From: Planomonospora parontospora
Lineage (GTDB): Bacteria > Actinomycetota > Actinomycetes > Streptosporangiales > Streptosporangiaceae
Assembly: GCA_014647935.1 (NCBI GenBank)
Contig: BMQD01000014.1
Coordinates: forward strand, 62,001-126,000
Direction of reading: 5' to 3'
DNA: 64,000 nt
In this document: one piece after another, positions 9,754 through 18,576 of the stretch
How the letters are laid out: the number at the start of each line of letters is the position of its first letter
How positions within the stretch are numbered: position 1 is the stretch's first letter
Notes under the pieces: generated by a model
Databases searched by the model: none
Seen by the model: the letters and a program-made list of their open reading frames with translations, nothing else
What the model was told of the DNA's origin: nothing
Translations under genes and position numbers: made by a program

Positions 9754-11919
9754 ATGCGAACCGCCCACCGGACCTGTCCCCTCTGCGAGGCCGTCTGCGG
9801 CCTGCGGCTCACGCTCGACGACGCCGGACACGTCACCTCCGTGAAGGGCGACCCGGACGACCCGTTCTCCCGGGGCTTCATCTGCCCCAAGGGCGCGAGC
9901 CTCGGCCGCCTGGACTCCGACCCCGACCGGTTGCGCACCCCCATGATCCGCACCGGCGGCGAGTGGCGCGAGGCCACCTGGCCGGAGGCCTTCCGCGCCG
10001 TCGAACGGGGCCTGACCGGCGTGGCCGGGGCCCGCGGGCGCCAGGCCCTTGCCGTCTACCTCGGCAACCCGAACGCCCACACCATGGCCGGAGCCCTGTA
10101 CGGCGGGCCGCTGATCCGCGCGCTCGGCACCCGCAACGTCTTCTCCGCCAGCACCGCCGACCAGATGCCCAAGCACGTCTCCTGCGGCCTGATGTTCGGC
10201 GACCCGATGGCCGTCCCGGTGCCCGACCTGGACCGCACCGACCACCTGCTGATGCTCGGCGCCAACCCGCTGGAGTCCAACGGCTCGCTCTGCACCGCCC
10301 CCGACTTCCCCGGCCGGCTGAAGGCGCTGCGCGCGCGGGGCGGCCGGCTCGTGGTCGTCGACCCGCGCCGCACCCGGACCGCCGCCCTCGCCGACGAGCA
10401 CCTGTTCGTCCGGCCCGGCACCGACGCCCACCTGCTGTTCGGCATCGTCCACACCCTCTTCGCCGAAGACCTCACCTCGGTGGGCGTCGAGGTCGAGGGC
10501 CTGGCGGAGCTGCGCGCCCTCGCCGAGGGCTTCTCCCCCAAGGCCGTGGCGGAGACCTGCGGCGTGCCCGCCGACGTCATCGCCCGGCTCGCCCGCGAGC
10601 TGGCCGCGGCCCCCACCGCCGCCGTCTACGCCCGCATCGGCACGTGCACCGCCGAGTTCGGCACCCTCGCGCAGTGGCTGGTCGACGCGGTCAACGTGCT
10701 GACCGGCAACCTCGACCGCCCCGGCGGGGTCATGTTCGCCACCCCCGCCACGGAGACCGGGCGCAGGAGCAAGCCGTACACCACGGGCCGCTGGCGCAGC
10801 CGCGTCCGGGGCCTGCCGGAGGCGAACGGCGAGCTGCCGGTGGCCACGCTCGCCGACGAGATCGAGACCCCCGGCGAGGGGCAGGTCAGGGCGCTGGTCG
10901 TGGTGGCGGGCAACCCGGTGCTCTCCGCGCCGGACGGGCCCCGGCTGGAGGAGGCGCTGCGCGGCCTGGAGTTCATGGTCTGCGTCGACCCCTACCTGAA
11001 CGAGACGACCCGGCACGCGGACGTCGTCCTCCCGCCGCCCCCGGTGCTGCACTCGCCGCACTACGACTTCTCCCTGCTGGCGTTCGCGGTGCGCGACTAC
11101 GCCAGGTTCTCCCCGCCGGTGCTGCCGCCGGAGCCGGGGCGGCCCTCCGAAGCGGAGATCCTCGCCCGGCTGACGCTGATCGCCTCCGGGCAGGGGGCGG
11201 ACGCCGACCCGGCCGTGCTCGACGAGCTGATCCTGGAGCGGCTGCTGCGCCGGGCCGTCGAGACGCCCGGTTCGCCGGTCGAGGGACGGGACCCGGCCGA
11301 GCTGCGCGCCGGGCTCGAAGGCGGGACCGGGGCGGAGCTGCGGCTGGACGCCATGCTCAAGCTCGGTCCGCACGGGCTGTCCCTGGCCGAACTGCGGGCC
11401 AACCCGCACGGGATCGACCTCGGCCCGCTGCGGCCCCGGCTGGGCGAGGTGCTGCGCACGGCCTCGGGGAAGGTGGAGCTGGCCCCGGCCGAGCTGGTGG
11501 CGGACGTCGCGCGGCTGCGTGAACGGGCGTCCGCGCCGCCGCCGGAGATGGTCCTGATCGGGCGGCGGCACCTGCGCTCCAACAACAGCTGGCTGCACAA
11601 CGTGGAGCCCCTGGTCGGCGGGAGCAACCGCTGCACGCTGCAGATCAACCCGGACGACGTGCGCAGGCTCGGCCTGGACGGGCACGCCGTCGTGCGCAGC
11701 GCCGTCGGTGAGCTGACCGTGCCGCTGGAACCGACCGAATCGATCATGCCCGGGGTGGTGAGCCTGCCGCACGGCTGGGGTCACCAGGGGACCTCGCAGC
11801 GGGTCGCGGCCGAGCACGCGGGGGTCAGCGCGAACGTGCTGACGGACTCCTCCGCGCTCGACGTCCCCTCGGGGAACGCCGTGTTCAACGGGGTTCCGGT
11901 GACCGTCAGCCGCGCGTGA
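9754..11919 (+). CDS. molybdopterin-dependent oxidoreductase (DMSO reductase family)
   Basis: 721 residues. ATG 9754 has AGGAG 5 nt upstream. The N-terminus binds a [4Fe-4S] cluster through C8-x2-C11-x3-C15-x28-C44. The molybdopterin oxidoreductase domain contains DQMPKHVSCGLMFGDP and the MGD-binding motifs LMLGANPLESNG and VVVDPRRTRTA. A C-terminal molydopterin dinucleotide-binding domain (IGRRHLRSNNSWLHN, LPHGWGH) completes it. There is no Tat signal, so it is probably cytosolic. No partner iron-sulfur or membrane subunit is adjacent, so the electron partner and substrate are unknown. Formate dehydrogenase-, nitrate reductase- and thiosulfate reductase-like roles all remain possible. Confidence 0.93.
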   Translation: MRTAHRTCPLCEAVCGLRLTLDDAGHVTSVKGDPDDPFSRGFICPKGASLGRLDSDPDRLRTPMIRTGGEWREATWPEAFRAVERGLTGVAGARGRQALAVYLGNPNAHTMAGALYGGPLIRALGTRNVFSASTADQMPKHVSCGLMFGDPMAVPVPDLDRTDHLLMLGANPLESNGSLCTAPDFPGRLKALRARGGRLVVVDPRRTRTAALADEHLFVRPGTDAHLLFGIVHTLFAEDLTSVGVEVEGLAELRALAEGFSPKAVAETCGVPADVIARLARELAAAPTAAVYARIGTCTAEFGTLAQWLVDAVNVLTGNLDRPGGVMFATPATETGRRSKPYTTGRWRSRVRGLPEANGELPVATLADEIETPGEGQVRALVVVAGNPVLSAPDGPRLEEALRGLEFMVCVDPYLNETTRHADVVLPPPPVLHSPHYDFSLLAFAVRDYARFSPPVLPPEPGRPSEAEILARLTLIASGQGADADPAVLDELILERLLRRAVETPGSPVEGRDPAELRAGLEGGTGAELRLDAMLKLGPHGLSLAELRANPHGIDLGPLRPRLGEVLRTASGKVELAPAELVADVARLRERASAPPPEMVLIGRRHLRSNNSWLHNVEPLVGGSNRCTLQINPDDVRRLGLDGHAVVRSAVGELTVPLEPTESIMPGVVSLPHGWGHQGTSQRVAAEHAGVSANVLTDSSALDVPSGNAVFNGVPVTVSRA

Positions 11920-11956
11920 GCCCGTGGGCGGGCGGGAGAGGACCTCACGCGCGCAC

Positions 11957-11962
11957 TAGGCT
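11957..11962 (+). promoter_or_regulatory. -10 element TAGGCT of a leaderless promoter
   Basis: TAGGCT ends 7 nt before the GTG of the HD-domain gene, which has no Shine-Dalgarno sequence. Confidence 0.65.
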
Positions 11963-11969
11963 TGCGCGC

Positions 11970-12575
11970 GTGACCACCCCTCCAGCACAGGATCGTCTGC
12001 ACGCCCAGCTCGCCTTCGCCATGGAGATCGACAAGCTCCGGCGCGTCGTCCGCCGCAACACCCTGATGGACGGGTCGCGGCGGGAGAACGACGCCGAGCA
12101 CTCGTGGTACGTGGGGATGCTGGCCATGGTCATGGCCGAGCACGCGCCTCCGGGGACCGACATGGACAGGGTCGTCGCGATGCTGCTCGTCCACGACATC
12201 GTCGAGATCGACGCCGGCGACACCTTCATCTACGACTCCCCGGCGGTGGAGGCCCAGCTCGGCATCGAGCGCAAGGCGGCCGACCGCATCTTCGGGCTGC
12301 TCCCGGAGGACCAGGCGGTACGGCTGCGCGAGCTCTGGGACGAGTTCGAGGAGCGCAGGACCCCCGAGGCCAGGTTCGCCAAGGCCCTGGACCGCATCGC
12401 GCCCATCATGGCCAACCACCACAACGAGGGCGGGACCTGGTCGCTCTACAAGGTGACGGCGGAGCAGGTGCTGGAGAAAGTGAAGATCATCGAGGAGGGC
12501 TCGCCGACCCTCGGCGCCTACGCCACCGAGATCATCGAACTCTCCGTCCGCCGGGGACATCTGGCGCGTGCATAA
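11970..12575 (+). CDS. HD domain hydrolase (YfbR/HDDC2-like)
   Basis: 201 residues. Metal ligands of the HD superfamily are visible: ENDAEHSW, LLVHDIVEIDAGD and a later Asp in FAKALDRIAPIM. The layout is that of the HDDC2/YfbR group of 5'-deoxynucleotidases, so nucleotide monophosphate hydrolysis is likely. The GTG at 11970 is assigned by the TAGGCT element 7 nt upstream. It follows the oxidoreductase by 50 bp but has its own promoter. Confidence 0.9.
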   Translation: MTTPPAQDRLHAQLAFAMEIDKLRRVVRRNTLMDGSRRENDAEHSWYVGMLAMVMAEHAPPGTDMDRVVAMLLVHDIVEIDAGDTFIYDSPAVEAQLGIERKAADRIFGLLPEDQAVRLRELWDEFEERRTPEARFAKALDRIAPIMANHHNEGGTWSLYKVTAEQVLEKVKIIEEGSPTLGAYATEIIELSVRRGHLARA

Positions 12576-12618
12576 CACGGTTCCCGGGTAGGTCCCTAAT
12601 GGTCGAGAGGGGGCGGGA

Positions 12619-13530
12619 GTGAAGGAATCAGTCCAGACCGGGCGTCGGAGCCTCAAGGATCTGGCATCGACGATCAACATCGTCGGCCCGATCGAGCGGT
12701 CGTCGAGGTTGGACCGGCCGATCCGCGGCCTGGCCAAGGCGGTGCGCCGCAGGATCGGGCCGGGGCGCCTGCGCGACCTGCTCCACGGCGTCCCCACCGG
12801 CAAGCCCCTGCACCCGCCGCTGGCCACCTTCGTCGTGGGCGCCTGGGCGGCGACCTCGGTGATCGACCTGACCGGGACCGGCTCCCGGGCCGCGCGGACC
12901 GTGCTCACCGCCGGTCTCGGCGCCGCGCTCCCCACGGTGGCCGCCGGCGTCACGGACTGGTCGGTCATCCACCGCGAGCAGCAGCGGGTCGGGTTCGTGC
13001 ACGCGGTCACCAACCTGACCGCCTTCGGCCTGTACGCGGCCTCGCTGGCACTGCGGGTCGGCGGGCGCGAGCGGGCCGGCCGCATGGTGGGGTACGCCGG
13101 GCTGGGCGCGGCGAGCCTGGGCGGCTTCCTCGGCGGCCACCTGGCCTACCGGCAGGCCGTCGGGGCCAACCACGCCGACTCCGTCACCCACCTGGTCCCG
13201 CTCGGCTGGTACGACCTGTGCTCCCTCAACGACCTGCCGGACGGCCGGCCGGTGGCCCGGCGGCTGGGCTACATCGACCTGTTCGTCCTGCGGGTCGACG
13301 GCGAGGTCACCGTGCTCGCCGACCACTGCTCGCACCTGGCCGGCCCGCTGCACCAGGGGAGGCTGGTCGCCGAGGGCGGAGCCGCCTGCGTGGTCTGCCC
13401 CTGGCACGGGAGCACGTTCCGGCTCTCGGACGGGGCCGTCGTGCACGGCCCGGGGACCGCGCCCCAGCCGTCGTTCGAGACCCGGATCCGCCGTGACGGC
13501 GTCATCCAGGTCCGCCCGGCGCAGAACTGA
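12619..13530 (+). CDS. DUF2231 membrane domain fused to a Rieske [2Fe-2S] domain
   Basis: 303 residues. GAGGGGG lies 5-6 nt before GTG 12619. Residues ~50-180 form a DUF2231 region with four hydrophobic helices. Residues ~195-300 are a Rieske ferredoxin domain with the cluster ligands in DHCSHL and CPWHG. This places a redox cluster on a membrane anchor, probably facing the cytoplasm as in dioxygenase-type ferredoxins, but the partner is unknown. The last 28 bp of the gene region are duplicated downstream. Confidence 0.92.
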   Translation: MKESVQTGRRSLKDLASTINIVGPIERSSRLDRPIRGLAKAVRRRIGPGRLRDLLHGVPTGKPLHPPLATFVVGAWAATSVIDLTGTGSRAARTVLTAGLGAALPTVAAGVTDWSVIHREQQRVGFVHAVTNLTAFGLYAASLALRVGGRERAGRMVGYAGLGAASLGGFLGGHLAYRQAVGANHADSVTHLVPLGWYDLCSLNDLPDGRPVARRLGYIDLFVLRVDGEVTVLADHCSHLAGPLHQGRLVAEGGAACVVCPWHGSTFRLSDGAVVHGPGTAPQPSFETRIRRDGVIQVRPAQN

Positions 13531-13598
13531 CGGTCCCGCCCATCCTCTGCCCGCGGTCCCGCCCACCCTGCCCGGCGCAGAACCGACGGGCCCGCCCA
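13515..13598. repeat. 28-bp direct repeat spanning a stop codon
   Basis: 13515-13542, which contains the stop codon of the Rieske gene, is repeated at 13571-13598 with two mismatches. Confidence 0.8.
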
Positions 13599-13600
13599 CA

Positions 13601-13618
13601 GCCCGCCCGCGGGCGGGC
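13601..13618. terminator. GC palindrome between convergent genes
   Basis: GCCCGCCCG and CGGGCGGGC form a perfect 18-bp palindrome between the Rieske gene and the convergent small gene. It could fold as a short hairpin terminator for both. Confidence 0.45.
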
Positions 13619-13638
13619 CCGGCGGGCCCGGCGCGGCC

Positions 13639-13878
13639 TCAGTCGTCGGGGCCGCCGTCGGCGCCGTCGGCCGGGTGCTCCACCAGGGCGAGGACCCGGC
13701 TGGACATGAACCTGGCGGTGCGCACCGCCGTACCGCTCCGGGTGACCTCGCTCACCTCGACGACGCCGCCGCGGCGGTTGGAGATCTCCACGCGGCGGCC
13801 CGCCCGCGTCGCGGCGACCTCGTAGGTCCGTGAGGTGTCTCCGGCATCGATGACGATCTCTACTCTGTCGCCCTTCAT
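13639..13878 (-). CDS. small conserved-looking protein, unknown function
   Basis: 79 residues with alternating charged and beta-type hydrophobic residues (DRVEIVIDAG, TYEVAATRAGRRVEIS, GGVVEVSEVTR), suggesting a small beta-rich fold, then an acidic Pro/Gly tail. ATG 13878 is the only good start in frame; there is no Shine-Dalgarno and only a weak TATGAA 6 nt upstream. It lies 29 bp upstream of the end of the TauE gene on the same strand. No family was recognised. Confidence 0.6.
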   Translation of the reverse strand: MKGDRVEIVIDAGDTSRTYEVAATRAGRRVEISNRRGGVVEVSEVTRSGTAVRTARFMSSRVLALVEHPADGADGGPDD

Positions 13879-13907
13879 GTCGGATTCATACCCATACTGG
13901 GTAGGTT

Positions 13908-14663
13908 TTATCCGTACACCAGTTTGACTATCGCGGCGACGCCGACGCAGACGATGAAGACCCGCAGCACCGGGGCGGGCAGTTTCCGGCCCACCTTCGC
14001 GCCCAGGAACCCGCCGATCGCCGCGCCCGCCGCCACCAGCGCCACGGCCCGCCAGTCCACCTCCGCCACCAGCACGAACAGCACCGCCGCGGTTGTGTTG
14101 ACCAGCAGGGAGAGCACGTTCTTGGCGGCGTTCACCCGTTGCAGGCCGTCGTCGAGGAAGATGCCGAGCAGGCCGATGAGCAGCACCCCCTGGGCCGCCC
14201 CGAAGTAGCCGCCGTAGATCCCCGCCGCGAGGACGCCGAGCCAGAGCCAGGGGCCGCCGTGCGGATGGGCGCGCTCGCGCCGGGCGTTCAGCCACGTGCT
14301 GAGCCTCGGCTGGACCATCACCAGCACGCACGCCAGGCCGATCAGGATCGGCACCACCACGTCGAAGGTGCTCGCCGGGAGGTAGAGCAGCAGCACCCCG
14401 CCGATGAGCGAGCCCGCCACCGAGCCGGTGCCCAGCCGCACCAGCCGGTCGCGCTGCCCCTTCAGCTCCGGGCGGTAGCCGAGCGCCCCGGTCAGCGACC
14501 CGGGCACCAACCCGATGTTGTTGGAGACGTTGGCCACGATCGGCGGCAGGCCCACCGCCACCATCGTGGGGAACGTGATCAGCGATCCGGAGCCGACGAC
14601 GGCGTTGACGCCCCCGGCCCCGATCCCGGCCGCGAAGATCGCGACCGCCTCCCACGGCGTCAT
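13908..14663 (-). CDS. TauE/SafE family sulfite or organic-anion exporter
   Basis: 251 residues, ATG 14663 preceded by GAGGAG. About eight hydrophobic helices are seen. The family signatures are GAGGVNAVVGSGSLITFP near the N-terminus and GIYGGYFGAAQGVLLI in the second half, the two repeated gly-rich halves. It should export sulfite, sulfoacetate or a similar anion across the cytoplasmic membrane. No sulfur-metabolism gene is adjacent, so the substrate is open. Confidence 0.92.
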   Translation of the reverse strand: MTPWEAVAIFAAGIGAGGVNAVVGSGSLITFPTMVAVGLPPIVANVSNNIGLVPGSLTGALGYRPELKGQRDRLVRLGTGSVAGSLIGGVLLLYLPASTFDVVVPILIGLACVLVMVQPRLSTWLNARRERAHPHGGPWLWLGVLAAGIYGGYFGAAQGVLLIGLLGIFLDDGLQRVNAAKNVLSLLVNTTAAVLFVLVAEVDWRAVALVAAGAAIGGFLGAKVGRKLPAPVLRVFIVCVGVAAIVKLVYG

Positions 14664-14741
14664 GAACGCCCTCCTCACTCGTACGGCTCGCGCCCGCAGA
14701 CGGTGCACGGCACTCACCGCACCCTAGGAGGAGCCCGGACG

Positions 14742-15893
14742 TCATCCGGGAGCGGGGGTGCCCTTCCGCGTCCCGCCCGGTCCGGGCGGGGTCCCCTCCC
14801 CGGCCGGAGCCAGGGGTCCCGCCGCGGGTCCCGCCCCCGGGCCGGGCTCCGCGGCGCCGGGCCCCGCAGCCGCGGCGTTCGCACCCGCGGCCTCGGCACC
14901 CCACGCGCCCGCTCCCCCGGCGCCCGCGCCCGGTCCTCCGGCACCCCACGCGCCCGCTCCCCCGACACCTGCGCCCGGTCCTTCGGCGCCCGCGGCGTTC
15001 GCGAACAGGCCGCCCAGCCCTTCCAGGGCCCGGCCCATCTCCGAGGGCACGATCCACACCTTGTTGGCGTCGCCCCGGGCGATCTGCGGGAGCGTCTGCA
15101 GGTACTGGTAGGCCAGGAGCGCCTGGTCGGGCTTTCCCTCGTGGATGGCCCGGAACACCATCGCGATCGCGTCGGCCTCGCCCTTGGCCCGCATCGCCTT
15201 CGCCTCCGCGTCGGCCTGGGCCCGCAGCACCACGGCCTCCGCCTCGCCCCGCGCCTTGAGGACCGCCGCCTGCTTCTGCCCCTCGGCCGTCAGGATGGCG
15301 GCCTGCTTCTGCCCCTCGGCCGTGAGCACGGCGGCGCGCTTGTCGCGGTCGGCGCGCATCTGCTTCTCCATCGAGTCCTGGATGGAGGCCGGCGGGTCGA
15401 TCGCCTTGAGCTCGACCCGGTTGACCCGGATGCCCCACTTGCCGGTGGCGTCGTCGAGGACACCGCGCAGCTCGCTGTTGATCTCCTCGCGGGAGGTGAG
15501 CGCGCGCTCCAGGTCCATGCCGCCGACCACGTTGCGCAGCGTGGTCACGGTGAGCTGCTCGACGCCGACCAGGAAGTTGGCGATCTCGTAGGTGGCCGCC
15601 CGGGGGTCGACCACCTGGAAGTAGATCACCGTGTCGATGGAGACCACGAGGTTGTCGGAGGTGATGACCGGCTGCGGGGGGAACGAGACGACCTGCTCGC
15701 GCAGGTCGATCGTCTCCTTGATCCGGTCGAGGAAGGGGACCACCAGGTTGAGCCCCGGCAGGAGGGTGCGGTGGTATCTCCCGAGCCGCTCCACGATCCC
15801 GGCGGTGGCCTGGGGCACGATCCGGACCGTCCGGACCAGCGCGAACCCTGCGACGGCCACCACGATGAGGGCGGCGATGAACGACGGTCCCAT
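14742..15893 (-). CDS. SPFH/Band 7 family membrane protein (paraslipin-like)
   Basis: 383 residues. CGGAG lies 6 nt before ATG 15893. One N-terminal membrane helix (residues ~4-22) is followed by the Band 7 domain (IVPQATAGIVERLGRYHRTLLPGLN through EINSELR) and a long coiled coil with a tandem AAxLTAEGQKQ motif. The last ~100 residues are a Gly/Ala/Pro repeat containing GAGAWGA units. Such proteins form membrane rings that organise microdomains or proteases. No NfeD partner is adjacent. Confidence 0.93.
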   Translation of the reverse strand: MGPSFIAALIVVAVAGFALVRTVRIVPQATAGIVERLGRYHRTLLPGLNLVVPFLDRIKETIDLREQVVSFPPQPVITSDNLVVSIDTVIYFQVVDPRAATYEIANFLVGVEQLTVTTLRNVVGGMDLERALTSREEINSELRGVLDDATGKWGIRVNRVELKAIDPPASIQDSMEKQMRADRDKRAAVLTAEGQKQAAILTAEGQKQAAVLKARGEAEAVVLRAQADAEAKAMRAKGEADAIAMVFRAIHEGKPDQALLAYQYLQTLPQIARGDANKVWIVPSEMGRALEGLGGLFANAAGAEGPGAGVGGAGAWGAGGPGAGAGGAGAWGAEAAGANAAAAGPGAAEPGPGAGPAAGPLAPAGEGTPPGPGGTRKGTPAPG

Positions 15894-15986
15894 TGGCCAC
15901 TCCGGGCGGTCGAGTCAAATGGAGCTCTCGTCCCCGAAATGATATTTCGTTTTACTTTTTCTCAGTGGCGTAAGTCACACATGGAA

Positions 15987-16781
15987 TCAGAACTGTTGCG
16001 CTCGGGCGTACCAGCGCCCGTCGAGGCCGCGCTCCAGGGTGAGGGGGAGGCCGAAGGTGCGCGAGAGGTTGTCGGCGTTCATCACGTGGTCGATCGGACC
16101 CTCCTCGACCACCGCCCCGTGCCGGAGCAGCAGCGCGTGGGTGAACCCGCTGGGGATCTCCTCCACGTGGTGGGTGACCAGGACCATGGTGGGGGCCTTG
16201 GGGTCGTGCGCCAGGGCCGAGAGCCTGCGGACCAGGTCCTCCCTGCCGCCCAGGTCCAGCCCGGCGGCGGGCTCGTCCAGCAGGAGCAGCTCCGGGTCCG
16301 GCATCAGCGCCCGGGCGATCTGCACCCGCTTGCGCTCGCCCTCCGACAGCGTGCCGAACCGGCGGCGGATCAGGTGGGCGCAGCCCATCTGATCGATCAG
16401 CTCGACCGCCCGGGTGACGTCCGCGGAGTCGTACTCCTCCTTCCAGCGGCCGAGGATCGCGTACGAGCCGGTGAGCACCAGGTCGATGACCTTCTCGTCC
16501 GCCGGCACCCGCTCCGCCAGCGCCGCGCTCGCCAGCCCGATGCGCGGGCGCAGGTCGAACACGTTGGTCTGGCCCATCCGCTCGCCCAGGACCTCCACGA
16601 CGCCCTCGGTCGGGAAGAGCATGGCCCCGGCGGCCTGGAGCAGCGTCGTCTTGCCCGCGCCGTTGGGACCGATCACGACCCACCGCTCGTCCTCGTGGAC
16701 GGTCCATTCGATGTTCCGCAACAGGACCGCGCCGTCCCTGCGGACGGTGACGTCCTGCAACCGAAGCACCTGACCGCCCAT
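15987..16781 (-). CDS. stand-alone ABC transporter ATP-binding protein
   Basis: 264 residues. Walker A GPNGAGKTT, signature LSEGERKRVQIARAL, Walker B LLLLDEPAAGLD and switch histidine in LVTHH are all intact, so it should be an active ATPase. ATG 16781 has GGAGG 8 nt upstream. No permease or binding-protein gene is adjacent. Members of this ModF/YfmF-like group are often found alone and may act with a permease elsewhere. Confidence 0.92.
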   Translation of the reverse strand: MGGQVLRLQDVTVRRDGAVLLRNIEWTVHEDERWVVIGPNGAGKTTLLQAAGAMLFPTEGVVEVLGERMGQTNVFDLRPRIGLASAALAERVPADEKVIDLVLTGSYAILGRWKEEYDSADVTRAVELIDQMGCAHLIRRRFGTLSEGERKRVQIARALMPDPELLLLDEPAAGLDLGGREDLVRRLSALAHDPKAPTMVLVTHHVEEIPSGFTHALLLRHGAVVEEGPIDHVMNADNLSRTFGLPLTLERGLDGRWYARAQQF

Positions 16782-16836
16782 GCGCCACGCCTCCTCATCA
16801 ATCGCTCGGATCAAAACCTATTGCAGGGCGAGCGCA

Positions 16837-16842
16837 TATCGT
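16837..16842 (+). promoter_or_regulatory. -10 element TATCGT of a leaderless promoter
   Basis: TATCGT ends 6 nt before GTG 16849, with no Shine-Dalgarno sequence. Confidence 0.65.
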
Positions 16843-16848
16843 GGACCG

Positions 16849-17568
16849 GTGCACCCTGATTCACCGATCTCGGCCACGCTGGTCTGCTGGGGCAACGCCT
16901 GGCTCGCCGGGCAGACGGGGCTGGACCAGGCCGCCGACCGGGTGGAGCGGCAGGCCGGGCCCCAGCTCGTCGCCACCGCCTCCGGCGACGTCCCGCTCCG
17001 GAACGTCCTCGCCGACCTGCGGGGCGACGGCCTGGCGGCGCTGCGCCTGGCCCTTCCCGCGGCGGGCGACCCGCTCGGCCTCACCGGTCCGCCCGCCTTC
17101 ACCTCCGCCGCCGTCGACGCCGGGCAGGCGGTCACCGCCGTGCTCCCCGGCAGGTGCCTCGGGCTGGTCCCGGCGCCGGACCGCCGCGGGTCGTCGTACT
17201 CCGGAGTCCGCTGGAGCGTGTTCGAGGCCTCCGCCGCGGTCCCCGACGTGCCCTCCCTGGCCGAGGCCGAGCACGCCCTCACTCTCGCGATGCGCGCGGC
17301 CACCGACGCCCTGCTCGGCGTGGAGGGCCCGGCCCAGGGCCACCGCCGGGCGCAGCCCCCGGACGAGGGCCTGGCCCCCGGCTATCCCGCCCGCGCGCAC
17401 CGGGTCGCGGCCCTGGCCGCCCGCCTCGCCGTGGCGCTCCGCATCGCCGACGACCGCGGGCTCACCTCGGGCCAGATCGCCACCCGCGCCCAAGCCCTGC
17501 GCGACCTCGACCGCGCGGTGCGGCGCGCGCGCGTGGCCGCCCACCACGCCATCACCGAGCTGGTCTGA
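16849..17568 (+). CDS. conserved-looking protein of unknown function
   Basis: 239 residues. The N-terminal half (ATLVCWGNAWLAGQTGLDQAADRV, then GLAALRLALPAAGDPLGLTGP and RCLGLVP) has the look of a compact alpha/beta domain. The C-terminal half is helical and Ala/Arg-rich. No signal or membrane segment is present. The GTG start is set by the TATCGT element 6 nt upstream. It is divergent from the ABC ATPase gene. I recognise no family. Confidence 0.75.
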   Translation: MHPDSPISATLVCWGNAWLAGQTGLDQAADRVERQAGPQLVATASGDVPLRNVLADLRGDGLAALRLALPAAGDPLGLTGPPAFTSAAVDAGQAVTAVLPGRCLGLVPAPDRRGSSYSGVRWSVFEASAAVPDVPSLAEAEHALTLAMRAATDALLGVEGPAQGHRRAQPPDEGLAPGYPARAHRVAALAARLAVALRIADDRGLTSGQIATRAQALRDLDRAVRRARVAAHHAITELV

Positions 17569-17663
17569 GCCGTCGGCCCGGTCCCGGCGGGGGCCGGGCC
17601 GGGAACGGCGGACGGACCGGAGACGGGCCGGAGACGGGCCGGAGACGGCGGACGGACCGCCGG

Positions 17664-17822
17664 TCAGATGGCGAAGACCTCGGAGAAGCGCTCCAGCAAC
17701 GCGGGGGCGCCCTCGATGCGCACGGCGCCGGTGGCGACGGCCTCGTCCGGGGTGATCTCCTTCGCCATCAGGGCCTTGATCGCCATACCGGTCTCGATGA
17801 CGAGGTCGGCCCGGCCGGACCC
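17664..17822 (-). pseudogene. remnant of an HxlR-type regulator: C-terminal SCP2-like end only
   Basis: Reading the minus strand to a TGA at 17664-17666 gives about 50 residues, GRADLVIETGMAIKALMAKE followed by ITPDEAVATGAVRIEGAP and a short helix. This matches the end of the SCP2 domain that follows the winged helix in many HxlR-family regulators (family knowledge). The upstream part, including the whole DNA-binding domain, is absent; the frame meets a stop at about 17866, in the promoter region of the next gene. It is therefore a truncated relic. There is no usable start codon. Confidence 0.6.
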
Positions 17823-17875
17823 TGAGAACGCAGGACGCGACAGCGCGTCCGAGGACCCCTCGGAAGGACACCCTC

Positions 17876-18439
17876 ATGCGCAAGCTCAAGCTCCAGGTCC
17901 AGACCACCGCCGACGGCTACATGGGCGGCCCGAACGGCGAGATGGACTGGATGCACTTCCCCTGGTCCGACGACCTCAACGCCTACCTCGACGCGCTGAC
18001 CAAGCCGGTCGACACCATCGTGCTGGGCCGTAAGCTCGCCGAGGGCTTCATCCCCTCCTGGGAGGCCCGTCCCGAAGGCGAGTCCCAGGAGACCATCGAC
18101 TGGATGAACGACACCCCCAAGGTCGTCGTCTCCGGCTCGCTCACCGAGTCTCCCTGGAAGAACGCCACCGTCGTCGGCGGCGACCTCGCCGAGGCGATCG
18201 GCGAGCTCAAGGCCCGGCCCGGCGGTGACATCATCACCTACGGCGGCTCCACCCTCGCGCAGAGCCTCATCGCCGCCGGTCTGGTCGACGAGCTCCACCT
18301 GATCGTCAACCCGACCGCGATCGGCACCGGCCTGCCCGTCTTCCCCACCACCGGCGCCGTCCAGCGCTTCCAGCGCGTCGACGTCCAGCCGTTCGAGTGC
18401 GGCATCACCGCGCTCTGCTACGCCCCGGCCCGCTCCTGA
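17876..18439 (+). CDS. dihydrofolate reductase family protein (RibD C-terminal type)
   Basis: 187 residues. GGAAGG lies 8 nt before ATG 17876. The fold markers are the N-terminal strand LQVQTTADGYMGG, DTIVLGRKLAE, KVVVSGSL and ITYGGSTLAQSLIAAGLVDELHLIVNPTAIGTG. Family members use NADPH to reduce pterin- or pyrimidine-like substrates, and most actinobacterial copies have no known substrate. Such genes often sit beside ArsR/HxlR regulators, and a regulator remnant lies immediately upstream here on the other strand. Confidence 0.92.
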   Translation: MRKLKLQVQTTADGYMGGPNGEMDWMHFPWSDDLNAYLDALTKPVDTIVLGRKLAEGFIPSWEARPEGESQETIDWMNDTPKVVVSGSLTESPWKNATVVGGDLAEAIGELKARPGGDIITYGGSTLAQSLIAAGLVDELHLIVNPTAIGTGLPVFPTTGAVQRFQRVDVQPFECGITALCYAPARS

Positions 18440-18576
18440 CACCGCCCGTCGGGGCGGGTGCGAGGGGATCGACGCGGTCCGTCCGAGGCCGGTGGGGTCC
18501 ACGCCGGCCCCGGGCGTCGTCGTGCTCGTCCATGCGCCCGCGCGGTGGGCCGACACCGCCATCCGGCCGCCGGGCC

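Noticed and set aside
13639-15918. Minus-strand frame of 759 codons covering three genes
   Set aside because: Only the last 79 codons look like protein; the rest is Arg/Gly-rich antisense-frame noise over TauE and SPFH genes on the same strand.
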